A DNA stretch of 64,000 nucleotides from the NCBI GenBank assembly GCA_907163375.1, contig CAJQUW010005568.1, positions 21,001 through 85,000 on the forward strand, written 5' to 3'. The notes under the pieces are model-generated. The model had not been told where the DNA came from, made no database searches, and saw only the letters and a list, made by a program, of their open reading frames with translations. Every line of letters starts with the position of its first letter. Within the stretch, counting starts at the first letter, position 1. The translations under genes were made by a program, and so were the position numbers. Positions 1-11,200 of this stretch are shown here, piece after piece. Source of the stretch: Prostheceraeus crozeri. Its lineage: Eukaryota > Platyhelminthes > Polycladida > Euryleptidae.

Positions 1-179
1 AGTGAACAGTAGCTGGGATCTAACCCCTCAAAGCTGCCTTAGACTTAGTTAAATTTGAAATCTGATAGTAGATTTGAACTCAGCATACTTGAAAACCTTG
101 AGGAAACATCCCAAGTTATTGCTTTGATCAGCTTGATAGCAAGCCGTAGAGAGCTTGATTCACCAGCGTTTTGCAATGG

Positions 180-1500
180 AGATGTTTAGGGGCCACCCAT
201 GACAAGATAGCTAAGACTCAACCGATTGGCGTTCAAAGTGCTACGTTGAGAGCTGTGTCATTATAGCATGAGAAGACTGGCTCAGACATGAAAACCTGTA
301 GAGTTGGTAAGAGGTGGACAGACTTATAGCAGCTTGATATTACAGCAAAACTCTCCGTGTCTTGCTCGCTTTCAGTGAAAAGCCGCTTATACCATGAGAA
401 GGCTGGCTCAGACATGAAAACCTGTAGAGTTGGTAAGAGGTGGACAGACTTTTAGCAGCTTGATAGCAAGCCGTAGATAGCTAAGATTCAACCGATTGGC
501 GTTCAAAGTGCTACGTTGAGAACTGTGTCATTATAGCATGAGAAGACTGGCTCAGACATGAAAACCTGTAGAGTTGGTAAGAGGTGGACAGACTTATAGC
601 AGCTTGATATTACAGCAAAACTCTCCGTGTCTTGCTCGCTTTCAGTGAAAAGCCGCTTATACCATGAGAAGGCTGGCTCAGACATGAAAACCTGTAGAGT
701 TGGTAAGAGGAGGACAGACTTTGATCAGCTTGATAGCAAGCCGTAGAGAGCTTGATTCACCAGCGTTTTGCAATGGAGATGTTTAGAGGCCACCCATGAC
801 AAGATAGCTAAGACTCAACCGATTGGCGTTCAAAGTGCTACGTTGAGAACTGTGTCAAATGCCCAACATGAGACATGAGTTTTCCCAGCGGTTACGGTCT
901 AAACTATGACACACTCCCTTGCCACACTTATCACTACGGCATCGTCCGCCGTCCCGAAGGAACACCCTGTCAGTGGAATATTACAGCAAAACTCTCCGTG
1001 TCTTGCTCGCTTTCAGTGAAAAGCCGCTTATACCATGAGACGACTGGCTCAGACATGAAAACCTGTAGAGTTGGTAAGAGGTTGACAGACTTTGATCAGC
1101 TTGATAGCAAGCCGTAGAGAGCTTGATTCACCAGCGTTTTGCAATGGAGATGTTTAGAGGCCACCCATGACAAGATAGCTAAGACTCAACCGATTGGCGT
1201 TCAAAGTGCTACGTTGAGAACTGTGTCAAATGCCCAACATGAGACATGAGTTTTCCCAGCGGTTACGGTCTAAACTATGACACATTCCCTTGCCACACTT
1301 ATCACTACGGCATCGTCCGCCGTCCCGAAGGAACACCCTGTCAGTGGAATATTACAGCAAAACTCTCCGTGTCTTGCTCGCTTTCAGTGAAAAGCCGCTT
1401 ATACCATGAGACGACTGGCTCAGACATCATTAAAAATGCTTTCATTGACTTCAGCATTTTTTTGACTTCAAATTTTTCAACTTTTTAGCACTACTTATGA
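180..1500. repeat. Tandem 270-bp and 371-bp duplications in the A0 arm
   Basis: A 270-bp unit begins near 210 and again near 480. A 371-bp unit occurs twice, with its internal small reading frame starting at 875 and again at 1246. In element A the corresponding stretch is single copy (30199-30760 reversed, and 42219-42770), so these are local expansions of the A0 arm. The 371-bp unit holds an 80-codon plus-strand frame beginning MSFPSGYGLNYD that is also kept in both arms of A. Confidence 0.85.
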
Positions 1501-2023
1501 AATTTGATAAGTAGTGTGTCACTTACGGCAGGTCAATAGCGACCGAACCTTTTTTGAATCAAGTCAAACGGACTTGTAGAAGCAAAGTTACAAGCCTTTA
1601 AAGTTTTGGAGTCTTTTATGGCCAGGAGACGAAGGCCATCTCCTGGCTAACCTCTAAGTCTGACGCCTTAGCTGATATCAGCAATGAAATTTTCTAAGTC
1701 GGTTTCTTACAGAAACGCGGAATTTGGAATGTCCGAAGCTAGCATCGTAGCTCAGAGAGACGACCTACCTCTGACAATCGCTCTCGTCTTAATGACAAGT
1801 CTCCGTCGGTTCCCGCTTATATAGTGTGTGGCGATCAGCTGATGACGTAATACCCATCATCCAAAAACTTAAAACGCTTCTATCGCCGATTCTAGAGGTC
1901 CGATTGAGCTGGAAATACACCATTTCCATGTAGAATTGGACGATGAATCTAAATCTGGCCTCCGTTTTCCCATCCGATGCTTCGTTTTGGCTCTACAGCA
2001 GGCAGCCATCGCAAAAATTCTAA

Positions 2024-3130
2024 CTATCGTTTTTTCGAAAAATTTTTGTGATGAAAAATTTTTTCTCTCCGATTGACTTGAAACTCACCATACAGATAGA
2101 GAATTTCACGCTGATTCCAAATCTGAAATCCGTTTTCCAATCCGATGCTTCGTTTTGAAGCTACAGCCCAAAACGTCCCAAATTCTAACTCTGTCGTTTT
2201 TCGCCAATGTCCCAAAATCTTAAATGGCGTCTCACATCTAAACGAAGACAGATAGGAACAAGCCGATTATTTCAGTGAATTTGTCTCACTCTTAGCTTTC
2301 AAACGAGCTATGACACGACAAAATCCGTTCACTAGAAGCCAAGATCGAAGCGAGCTGTCCAGAGGGGGGGACGTCAGCGAAAATTTTTCTCTCCGATTGA
2401 CTTGAAACTCACCATACCGATGCAGAATTTCACGCTGATTCCAAATCTGAAATCCGTTTTCCAATCCGATGCTTCGTTTTGAAGCTACAGCCCAAAACGT
2501 CCCAAATTCTAACTCTGTCGTTTTTCGCCAATATCCCAAAATCTTAAATGGCGTCTCACATCTAAACGAAGACAGATATGAACAAGCCGATTCTTTCAGT
2601 GAATTTGTCTCACTCTTAGCTTTCAAACGAGCTATGGCACGACAAAATCCGTCCACTGGAAGCCGAGATCGAAGCTAGCTCTCCCGAGGGGGGGGGGACG
2701 TCAGCGAAAATTTTTTCTCTCCGATTGCTTTCAAATTCACCATACCGATGCAGAATTTCACGCTGATTCCAAATCTGAAATCCGTTTTCCAATCCGATGC
2801 TTCGTTTTGAAGCTACAGCCCAAAACGTCCCAAATTCTAACTCTGTCGTTTTTCGCCAATATCCCAAAATCTTAAATGGCGTCTCACATCTAAACGAAGA
2901 CAGATATGAACAAGCCGATTCTTTCACTGAATTTGTCTCACTCTTAGCTTTCAAACGAGCTATGGCACGACTAAATCCGTTCACTGGAAGCCGAGATCGA
3001 AGCTAGCTCTCCCGAGGGGGGGGGACGTCAGCGAAAATTTTTTCTCTCCGATTGCTTTCAAATTCACCATACCGATGCAGAATTTCACGCTGAATCCGAA
3101 TCTGGCCTCCGTTTTCCCATCCGATGCTTC
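2024..3130. repeat. About 325-bp arm repeat array (A0)
   Basis: The landmark ATCCGATGCTTCGTTTTGA recurs near 2140, 2465, 2793 and 3119, a period of about 325-328 bp. The same unit forms larger arrays in element A at 26900-29760 and a shorter one at 43190-43740, and diverged relatives lie in the B arms. Both strands stay open over long distances within each unit, giving overlapping apparent reading frames. That is expected of a repeat of constant length and composition, and I do not call them genes. Confidence 0.85.
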
Positions 3131-3329
3131 GTTTTGAGGCTACAACCCAAAACGTTCACAATTTTACCTCTGTCGTTTTTCGGAAAAATTTTGAAAAAAA
3201 ATATTTTCTCGCCGATTCCTTTCAAACTCACCATACCGATGCAGAATTTGACGCTGATCACGAATCTGAAGTCCGTTTCACTCTCCCGTGCCTCCTTCAC
3301 CCTCAAAACACACTCTCACTCCACCACGT

Positions 3330-3510
3330 CAACCTGATCGGTCGGCCAAGTCAACCTAGTCGGTCAACCAAGTCAACCTGGACGGTCGGCCACGTCAACC
3401 TGGACGGTCGGCCACGTCAACCTGGACGGTCGAACACGTCAACCTGGACGGTCGAACACGTCAACCTGGACGGTCGGCCAAGACAACCTCTCACTCCAAC
3501 CTGGGCGGCC
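3330..3510. repeat. GC-rich 21-bp minisatellite near the A0 terminus
   Basis: Units of about 21 bp built on CGTCAACCTGGACGGTCGGCC are repeated about eight times. The same position near both ends of element A carries a 21-bp minisatellite with a different core (CAACCTGGCCGGCACACCACG). Period and location are kept while the sequence has drifted. Confidence 0.8.
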
Positions 3511-3662
3511 GGCCAGGCGCGCTGTGTTTGTATGGGAGCTAGCCAATTCGAGGCGCGCTGTGTTTGTATTGGACCCACCCCATTTCAGAGCGCGCTGTGT
3601 TTGAATAGGACCCACCCCATTTCAGGGCGCGCTGTGTTTATTATGGACCTTTACTAACTACT

Positions 3663-3994
3663 AATGTATCCAAATAGAATATGTTAATGAGAAACTTAAA
3701 ACGTTTTCGATCTACATAACCTTATGGTCCTCAAAGGGTTAAAGGCACTTTACGTTCGGCACTGATTAGTTCTTGGAATTCCCAGTCTTGAAGGTTTGAT
3801 TCCAAAGGTTTTAATAGATGTCAAAGCTGTTGTTACATGATGTTTGATACTCAGTTACATTATACAGTTGGTTAATAAATTAAAGATCAGCACACACACT
3901 CGAAAAAAGGGCAGCAAAATTCATACAATGAGGCTCTTCTCTCTGGTAAAAGAATGTCAGCCAGGAGAGTGTGAATTGCCCGGGAGGTCCATTT
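3663..3994 (-). pseudogene. Decayed transposase-like gene, 3' piece
   Basis: Read on the minus strand, 3994 to about 3870 encodes a short run (SRAIHTLLADILLPE) that continues directly from the piece at 6838-7023 once the hAT element between them is removed. The family, as I remember it, is a transposase-like protein common in cnidarian and arthropod genomes with no agreed name. The copy is decayed and stops soon afterward. The stretch from 3663 to about 3870 shows nothing I recognise. The 8 bp at 3987-3994 (GTCCATTT) are the left hAT target duplication. Confidence 0.6.
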
Positions 3995-6837
3995 TAGAAT
4001 TGAGTATTCGAAGGAATTTAATATTCGAATATTCGATTCGAAAAAAATCTATTATTCGAATAGTATTCGAATATTATTCGAAATTTTATTCATGGTCTAT
4101 ACATAACACATTTGATGGCCCATATTGTTTTATCCGCTAAATTTAATCTGACAAAAGCAAAGTTATTGATTTTTTAAAATTTCAAAGAAAAATTTGTTTA
4201 TTAAATAAATATGCTAAATCATCATAACTAAAAACTAAAACTATAACTAAAACTTAATGTATTTTCAAAATGATATAAAATGTTCAACAAGAATATAACA
4301 AATGTTCATGATTCAAAACAAGATTCTACAAGTTTTTATTAAGAAAATGCAACTTGCGAACCATTTGTGGAGATAGACACGCCCGTTTCGGCTCCACGAT
4401 TATCCCTGATGTCGAAAACGCTCTTTCACAAGCCACACTAGTAGCAGGCACACCTAAAGAAAATTTGGCTGCAAGTGCAACACGTGGATATTGTTCGGTT
4501 TTCGTTTTCCACCATAACAATGGATCAGACTTTACATTTAGCGATTCCTCGGCGATGTAATTTCTCCACTCCTGCTCAAATGTAGGGGCTGTCTTCCCTG
4601 GTTTTGAATTTGCTTGAACACTGGCACCATATACAGCCATCACAGTTAAATCCTTGCGTCGTATTTTTGAGACGGGTTCGACCTCCATTTGATCTGTGCA
4701 TGTTACATGCTCTCTTTCATATTGCTGCTCTTTCACCATTTCTTCGATTGCCTTCCTAGTAGTTCTATAGGCTTTCCGTCTTGAGTCAATATTCAAGAAC
4801 GAAAGATCTTTGAACCGAGGATCTAATGTTGTCACTATCTCCATTGTTTTACGAATCTCATCACCAGTGTATCGCTTTTCAAGACCGTCTTTTATTGCGC
4901 GCTTCACCGACGAAATGATATCGGAATCATCAGAATCGGTGAGAACATTAGTCAGTAGATTTATGAGAATAGGACAGATTGAAGAGCACATTGGTTTGGT
5001 TTCTGAGCTCATGGTTTCTGAAATTAAGTTCAATTTTTCCAGAAGATCTCTCAAATCGGCAACTTCCTCCCAAAACCTCGGATGCGGTATCAATTCTTGA
5101 ATTTCGCGAGTGCCACTCATCAGTACATTTACAACAGGTTTTTTCATCAATATTAGACGGTCCAACATCTCGAAAGAAGATCCCCACCTCGGTGGACATT
5201 CTTGAATAAGTTTTCGATACTTAAAGTCAGCAGAATCAGCAGCCTCGTTTTTCAGTTTATCCGTTTGTTGACTGGAGCAATGAAAGTGCCGTACAATTCT
5301 CCTCGCTTGTTTCATAACATAACGTTGTCTGCTTCTTCCGCTTTCAGTCCTTCAAGTACAGAACGTTGCAATACATGATCGAAACATCGGATCGTGCCTT
5401 TGAAATTCATCAAGTCGTCGACAGGTTTCTTTACATTTGATCCTGCATCTGTGACAGCGAAAATCTTTACACTTTTTAGACCCCAATCATTCAATATTTC
5501 CAACAGAGTTTTGTGCAGATTATCGGCCGTGTGCGAGCCAGGAGTTGGTTTCACGTCAATGCATCTGGATACCAATTGCCAGTCCAATGTCACGTAAGAT
5601 AACGTAACTTCTGAAAAATAAACATTAATTTAAATTTATATTAAGGGTGAATATAGGCCTACCTGCATAGGAAGTCATCTCTCGACTTGTCCAATTGTCT
5701 GTAGTAATTGCCGACAGAACGTTGTTTTTATCAGCAATTAACTTTTTTGTTGTATCAACTTCGACTGTGTAAACATTTTCTATTTTGGACTTAAGATTCT
5801 TTCGTGAAGGAATCGTGAACTTCGGATTTAATGCATTTACAAGTTCCCTGAAGTACTTGTTTTCCACGATCGATATTGGTTGGTTCATTTTACATACAAA
5901 TGTAACCAACTTGTCTTCGATGCACGTTTGTTGGGACGAGGTACTATCGTATTTCTGAACTATTGCATCCCTGGGGGTTTTCCTCACGAATTGATCAAGG
6001 TTTGAGATGGATTCCATTTTATCTGAAGAACAAGAGTTTCATGTATGACTTGTTCTGGCCTCGAGTGTTAATTTGACTTACCAGGATTGATGCAGATTTC
6101 AGAATGGCGTTTTTCAGGATGAGAACGTAAAGTCGATGTAGTATTGCAATATGACAATACATGATCTTTGTTTAGCGTGCAAATAGCTTTCTTTTTGTCT
6201 TTACTCAGTGTAAAATATTTCCAGACAATTGACATGGCTGATATTTATCCGTAACTCGACTCAGGATATTTTGTGATGTCAACCTGTGTCTCTGCAACTT
6301 ATCTTTAACGGCGTGAAATTCGATTGGGGAGAATGTCAATGCTCATTGGCTGGCTATAGCTCACCTTTGCAAGCGCAGAAAGCTATTCGCTCTGGTATAG
6401 TGGTCGATTGCCATAGATATTGGTGGATGGGCTGCTCGGTATGAGGTGAAAACAATAAGTGTGTCGCACTTATTCATCTTGCTCACGTTCTGATAAACCA
6501 ATTCATCAAACATTCTGGGCACTATGCATTTTGTCCTCTTCTTCGTTAGTGAATCAGAATTAGTCTACATTGAATAGAGCAATCACAATATTTCTATCGA
6601 CACTCACATGTGAATTGAAGCGAATATGTGAGACTGTGCACTAGGAAGACTGATGGAGTTTGCTTCTATGGAGTAATGGTAGAGAATGCTGTTGTTGTGT
6701 CATTCTAGGCTTTGCATAAATATGTACTCGGGAATATTTATGATATTAATAGGTATTCGAAATATTCGAATAGTGATTTTAGAATTCGAATTGTTCGAAT
6801 TTCAAGATGTTCGAACGAATATTCGAACCCAGCCCTA
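3995..6837 (-). mobile_element. hAT DNA transposon with 8-bp target-site duplication
   Basis: The element starts TAGAATTGAGTATTCG and ends CGAACCCAGCCCTA, imperfect terminal inverted repeats of the hAT type, followed internally by runs of ATTCGAA. It is flanked on both sides by the 8-bp direct repeat GTCCATTT (3987-3994 and 6838-6845), the hallmark length for hAT. It is 2,843 bp long and contains one spliced transposase gene on the minus strand. It inserted into the transposase-like remnant that continues on either side. Confidence 0.93.
4326..6235 (-). pseudogene. hAT transposase (BED-type N-terminus, dimerisation C-terminus), three exons
   Basis: Exon 1 (6235-6082) encodes a BED-like N-terminus (VWKYFTL, then Cys and a His-x4-His-like end RSHPEKRH); the second Cys expected in the BED CxxC is not there. 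It ends at GTAAGT. Exon 2 (6022-5663) starts after TTCTTCAG and ends at GTAGGC. Exon 3 starts at 5610 after TTTTTCAG. Both junctions keep the frame. Exon 2-3 holds the RNase H-like core (TTDNWTS, then VTDAGSNV). The C-terminal half (5315-4326, 329 residues) carries the hAT dimerisation region with the typical SVACERAFSTSG motif near its end. One frameshift near 5313 separates the core from the C-terminal half, so this copy is probably inactive. It resembles ZBED-type hAT proteins. Confidence 0.88.
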
Positions 6838-7023
6838 GTCCATTTTGCATTACTTCAATTCGATATTCTCTGGAATGTATTTTAGGAAACCTCTTGGTTC
6901 TGTCAAATAATAGGAAACTCTGGTCAAATGAAATAAATATTTCATATCGTCACGCCATCATGCTGTTTCTGCTATATGTTCATTTCCATTATTGAAATTC
7001 ACCGTCAATAGTTCGTAGTTCTT
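6838..7023 (-). pseudogene. Decayed transposase-like gene, middle piece
   Basis: This 186-bp segment between hAT and Polinton C reads on the minus strand as a continuation of the gene at 24260-24840. The sense strand runs NYELLTVNF, then WRDDMKYLFHLTRV, which fits the order I recall for this transposase-like family. A stop and at least one frame change show decay. It carries the right hAT duplication at 6838-6845 and the left Polinton duplication GTTCTT at 7018-7023. Confidence 0.7.
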
Positions 7024-7715
7024 AGTAATGGGCAAAAGACCGTTCCAGGACACCATAAAATTCAAAAAAATAGTATCTTTAAAAACGACATAAATTCATG
7101 AATTTAGACCCTTTTTCAGTTTTTTAAGACCTAAATTCATAAATTTAGTCCATTTAAAAAGTATCATTTTTTGAAAAAATAGTATTTTTAAAAACGCCCA
7201 AATTTATGAATTTGAACCCTTTTTCAGGTTTTTAAGACCTCAATTCATAAATTTAGTCCATTTAAAAAGTATCATTTTTTGAAAAAATAGTATCTTTAAA
7301 AACGACATAAATTCATGAATTTGAACCCTTTTTCAGGTTTTTAAGACCTAAATAGATGAATTTAGATCATTCAAAAAGTACCATTTTTTCAAAAAATGGC
7401 ATTTTTAAAAACGACATAAATTTATGAATTTGAACCCTTTTTCAGGTTATGAAGACCTAGATTCATAAATTTGGGCGTTTTTAAAAATACCCAATTTTCA
7501 AATTTTTCAAAATCTCAAATTTGAGAATTACAATTTTTACCCCCAAAATCATGACCGTTCCAGGACACCGAAAATCAGAAAAGTTAAGAATCTCAAATTT
7601 GAGAATTACAATTTTCTCGCTTAAATCATGACCGTTCCAGGACACCGAAAAAAATCATAAAAGTTAAGAATCTCAAATTCATGAATTTTATCCATCTTTC
7701 AGGTTTTTTAAAATA
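7024..7715. repeat. Left terminal inverted repeat of C
   Basis: About 690 bp of low-complexity AT-rich sequence mirrors 23800-24259. It is built of a repeated module (AAATTCATGAATTTAG... CCTTTTTCAGGTTTT) present more often here than in the right copy. The terminal word GACCGTTCCAGGACACC occurs three times, at 7039, 7552 and 7628. Confidence 0.85.
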
Positions 7716-7745
7716 TATCATGTGACTAATAATATTTCTTTAAAA

Positions 7746-8528
7746 ATGGAAGAAACAAAAATGGAAGAAACCGCAAGAATATATCCTTCGTTATCATATG
7801 AACGTAGTTCTACTTCAATGGACATTGAAAAGATAAACATCGAAAAGATGAATAAAGAAAAACACAAAGATAGAGTACGCTATATGAAAGATAAGGAATC
7901 TCAATTATTATTAAGATTAGAGCATTATAAAAAATTAAGAAAGAGATGGACTAAAGTTAAGAATGTAACACAAGGAATTGGCATATTCTTAACAATAAGT
8001 TTAGGTGCTTTAACAATTGTTATATCTTCAGGTGTTTTAGTAATTCCTGTTGTTGCTACAGCTTTAACAGGTACGGGTGTTTTTGCAACTTCACTTGTTA
8101 CAATGTTAGATAAATCTTTAATAATTAAGAAACGAAAATCATTAAAAACTAAGCATTTACATATTAAAGAAGTCTATGACAAATTGCATTACTACTTTCA
8201 AAGAGTATGTGATGATAATGTTATTACGTTAGATGAGATTGAAAAATTTGATCAAATAGCTAATGAAGTAAATCAAATATCATTTCAATTACAGTCAGAA
8301 AAAGTTGATGATAAGAATAAACAGGATGGCAAAATTTCTAGTGATGGTAAAACTTTTACTGATGGTAAAATTTCTAATGAAGAAAATGACAAAATTTTTT
8401 TAGAAGAGCTAAAAACTTTAAGCGAAAATTTAAGCAAAACTTTATTAAACAAAACTTTATTAAACAAAACTGAAAACGAGAAAACTTTAAACGAAAAGAT
8501 GTCAGACAACAAAGCAATAAAAAAATAA
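7746..8528 (+). CDS. Two-membrane-segment helical protein of C, function unknown
   Basis: The start at 7746 lies in the TTTAAAAATG context shared by the other C genes and gives 260 residues. The N-terminal third is charged and helical. About residues 80-125 form a long hydrophobic stretch rich in Gly, Val and Ile, enough for two membrane passes. A charged helical segment follows with an acidic loop (CDDNVITLDEIEKF) resembling an EF-hand. The tail contains short repeats of the type DGKISSDGKTFTDGKIS and then Asn-Lys-Thr-Leu repeats. Coiled-coil membrane proteins of this general kind occur in other Polintons, but I know no demonstrated function. The frame is open throughout. Confidence 0.7.
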   Translation: MEETKMEETARIYPSLSYERSSTSMDIEKINIEKMNKEKHKDRVRYMKDKESQLLLRLEHYKKLRKRWTKVKNVTQGIGIFLTISLGALTIVISSGVLVIPVVATALTGTGVFATSLVTMLDKSLIIKKRKSLKTKHLHIKEVYDKLHYYFQRVCDDNVITLDEIEKFDQIANEVNQISFQLQSEKVDDKNKQDGKISSDGKTFTDGKISNEENDKIFLEELKTLSENLSKTLLNKTLLNKTENEKTLNEKMSDNKAIKK

Positions 8529-8595
8529 TTTGTTCAGTAAAATGTTTTTGCTGTATTCCAATGTTACCACAAAATTCAAATATTATATTTTAAAA

Positions 8596-9414
8596 ATGGA
8601 TAAAATTAGAGCTGATAATTTTAAAAGAATAAAACAATTAGAAGAGTTAATAAAACAAAGAAATATTATGAAAGAAAATCATCTTCAACATAGAATGATA
8701 AAAGCTGGTATTCAATCTGATATGTTTGAAAAAATGCAGCAAACCGAACAAGTAAAAACTGATTTTGAAAAAACTATGAAACCATTTAAAACTCTTGAAA
8801 AAGAAAGTACAAATAATGATAGACAAATTGATATAACAGATCCAGAGCACAAAACTATATTAGATGACTATGGATTACTAGAATCAAACATTAATAAGAA
8901 ATTACCAAAATCTATGCAATTTGAACATTCTATTTCATTTATAGATGGAAAAACAATACCTAGATTTTATCTCGGACAAAAAGAAATATTTCCACAACCT
9001 TTTCGAGGTTTAATTTTTTCACCAGATAAATATCCTTTTAATTTAGATAGAAATTTTGTTGATCTTTTAAGAGGAGCAGATTTAAATAATTATGCTGTAG
9101 AAGATCTCATAAAATATAAAGCTATGTTAGATAGAGTTGGTGCAGTAAAATCTCTAAGACGTTATAAACAATTAGAAAATTTATTATCAACGGGAGTTAA
9201 AGTAGGGAAAGGTTTATCTGAAAAACAGAAACAACCATATTTTTACCAGATGATCCACAAGAATTACGAAATAGATTAAATATTTTAATATCGGCAATAA
9301 AAGAAGGACATAATTCTAGTTTCAATGAAATTCATGCTATATTAAAAAGACTGTTAGAAAAGAAGATTCTAAATGAAGAGGATTATAAAAGTATAACGAA
9401 CCGAATGTTCTAGG
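8596..9414 (+). CDS. Conserved Polinton protein of unknown function (C)
   Basis: The start at 8596 (TTTTAAAAATGG) follows the upstream gene by about 70 bp. The N-terminus is a charged coiled coil (about residues 5-70). It is followed by a globular part with ESNINKKLPKSMQFEHSI and a helical region ending in an EELRN-like domain. Position between the membrane protein and the penton-like gene, and a similar mix of coiled coil plus C-terminal helical domain, suggest it is the counterpart of the B gene at 49270-49914, although identity is low. A double hairpin (9399-9424) overlaps its end. The gene looks broken (about one break). Confidence 0.6.
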
Positions 9415-9424
9415 GCTTCGCCCG
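9399..9424. repeat. Double-hairpin element at the end of the second C gene
   Basis: GAAC-cgaat-GTTC is followed after two bases by GGGC-ttc-GCCC. The stop codon of the upstream gene lies between the two stems. The GC-rich pair stands out from the AT-rich surroundings and shares its second stem with copies at 15373 and 15505. Confidence 0.65.
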
Positions 9425-9492
9425 TAGCTGAAATATGTTGTTGTTTTTAATTTTTTTATAAAAAAATATTTATTGAAAATTTTAACTAAAAA

Positions 9493-10281
9493 ATGTGTTC
9501 AGCAGATTTAGACAAAATTAATAAACATTTAGAAAATTTGACAGAGATTTTGGGTTCATCAAAATTTAGTACGACGTTAAAAATTATAACAACTACTTCA
9601 TCACACACTTGTAATTTAGAACCCATTCTTCATTTAGAACAAAATAAAAATTATCAAATTGCATTGACTAGTTTCTCCACATTTAACACTATTCAAAACG
9701 TTATCAAAGATGTGAATGATCAATTTAGATATTCTACTGATAAAGGCAAAACGTGGAAAATACTAACTTTTCTTCCTGGTTCTTACGAAGTTGAATCAAT
9801 ATCAAATGAAATTAAGAGACATTTAGGTATACCATTTAAAGATAAGAAACAATTACATTTTGCAGTTGAACCGGCAGTTAATAAATTTTCTCTTACTTTA
9901 GACGAAAATCATCAAGTTGATTTTAATCATGATAGATCATTGTCAAAGCTATTAGGATTTAATAAACAAACCTTTAGTCAAGGTTATCATTTAGGTGAGA
10001 AGATTCCAAAAATAACTGAAATAAATTCACTTGTTGTACATTGTGACATTATTGAAGGAGGATATATAAATGGTAAATTATCAAATTTAATATTCAGTTT
10101 TCCAGCTTTTACTGTACCCATTGGTTATAGATTAAAGGTAATTCCACAAACATTAATATATTTCCCTATTACAAGAAAAACTATTAACAACATTAACATT
10201 AGAATCACTGATGAAAAAGGACAAGAAGTAAATTTTGGAGGTGAAGAGATTATGATAGATCTTTTGGTTCGAGAGGTATAA
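9493..10281 (+). CDS. Penton-like (minor capsid candidate) protein of C
   Basis: The start at 9493 (CTAAAAAATG) gives 262 residues in one open frame. The middle has the pattern typical of Polinton minor structural proteins: a predicted beta-rich region, then a segment resembling LSKLLGFNKQ. The C-terminal half (about residues 180-262) is beta-rich with VVHCDIIEGG, IGYRLKVI and a final strand ending MIDLLVREV. The B gene at 55479-56108 has the same order (ILGFKRD, FYIYTNFI, VPLIRYIPI, LTLHFRQ). Assignment to the vertex (penton) protein rests on this family resemblance only; it could be another structural protein. The frame is intact. Confidence 0.6.
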   Translation: MCSADLDKINKHLENLTEILGSSKFSTTLKIITTTSSHTCNLEPILHLEQNKNYQIALTSFSTFNTIQNVIKDVNDQFRYSTDKGKTWKILTFLPGSYEVESISNEIKRHLGIPFKDKKQLHFAVEPAVNKFSLTLDENHQVDFNHDRSLSKLLGFNKQTFSQGYHLGEKIPKITEINSLVVHCDIIEGGYINGKLSNLIFSFPAFTVPIGYRLKVIPQTLIYFPITRKTINNINIRITDEKGQEVNFGGEEIMIDLLVREV

Positions 10282-10373
10282 ACTCCCGTTGGAGAGGTAT
10301 AAACTCCCGTTCGAGAGGTATAAACTCCCGTTCGAGAGGTATAAACTCCCGTTCGGGAGGTATAAACTCCCAC
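10262..10373. repeat. 20-bp tandem repeat between penton-like and ATPase genes
   Basis: Five units of GAGAGGTATAAACTCCCGTTC or close variants follow directly from the last codons of the penton-like gene. The unit contains GGGAGTTTATACCTC on the other strand. It is GC-richer than its surroundings. Role unknown. Confidence 0.9.
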
Positions 10374-10433
10374 GGAAAGCTAGAGAAGTTTAATTTTCTT
10401 CTTCTATTAAAATAAATTTTTTTTTAAAAAAAA

Positions 10434-11200
10434 ATGAGTGAAGTACTACCATTAAATAAAAAAAACTTAAATTTAATCATCATCCAAATTTATCTAATAA
10501 AGTTTTGTCAGTTATTTGCGGAAGATCAGGTTGTGGTAAAACGTATCTATTGTTTAAAATTTTAACGACTCCAAATTTTTTGGATTATAACAATCTTATA
10601 ATTTATACAACAACAGCAGAACAAGCCGTATATCAATTTTTAAAATATGGATTTGAAAATAATCTTAAAAAAACAGCAATTGCTTCATTATTCAAAGAAT
10701 ATGAAAAATCTGAAGATGAAGAAGAAATAAGTTCGTGGTGTGAAGAAGCAGCAAAAAATAATCAGTTAGTAGAAACCAATAAAAATAAGCATATAAAGAT
10801 ACAATTAATAGATGATAGTGGTAATATGCAAGATCCTAGTAAACTAGATAAAACAATGAAACATTGTGTAATTTTTGATGATTGTGTTAATGACAGAAAT
10901 CAGTCAGTTCAGAGAAATTATTTCACAAGAGGTAGACATAATAACTGTAGTGTATTTTATTTAACACAAAGTATGTATTCATTAGACGGAAGTGTTATTA
11001 GAAAGAATGCAAATATATTTATACTATTTGAAATAAATGCAAGAAACTTAAGTGATTTGTTAAGAGATTTATGTGTAAGAAATAAAGATGAATTTAAACA
11101 ATCGTGTAACAATGCTTGGTCCAAAGATTATGGATTTATCACAATTAATATTGATAAAAAAATTCATGATAGAGTTATAGAACATTTGTTTGCCGAGTGA
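10434..11200 (+). CDS. Packaging ATPase (FtsK/HerA, A32-like) of C
   Basis: The start at 10434 sits in the poly-A start context shared by C genes. The Walker A motif GRSGCGKT lies near the N-terminus and the Walker B strand is CVIFDDC, about 120 residues downstream, followed by RGRHNNCSVFYLTQSM, which fits the sensor region of the A32-like family. In Polintons and related viruses this enzyme pumps DNA into capsids. Length (about 250 residues) is usual. It ends just before a divergent region, with the polymerase on the opposite strand. The gene looks broken (about one break). Confidence 0.9.

Larger units (their letters stand above)
1..3662. mobile_element. A0: right arm of a Polinton-related element, cut by the window start
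   Basis: Positions 1-2000 match the right arm of element A from about 42219 onward almost base for base (same orientation), so this is the outer part of another arm of the same family. It runs through tandem repeats and a 21-bp minisatellite toward a candidate terminus ending ACTACT at 3662, resembling the ACTACT ends of A and B. The slot gene, ribozyme and core genes lie outside the window or are absent. Its internal repeats have expanded differently from those of A. The exact right end is uncertain and no target duplication could be tested. It is a partial fossil; similarity to A is high, so it is not very old. Confidence 0.75.

Noticed and set aside
1838-1860. CTGATGA resembling the hammerhead ribozyme core (also 43108 and mirrored near 29850)
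   Set aside because: No GAAA and no matching stems at the required spacing. It is part of a longer conserved arm sequence.
2267-3006. Long overlapping reading frames on both strands in the 325-bp repeats (also 26988-29679 and 43162-43743)
   Set aside because: They recur once per repeat unit on both strands and match each other only because the DNA does. No domain, start context or bias supports coding.
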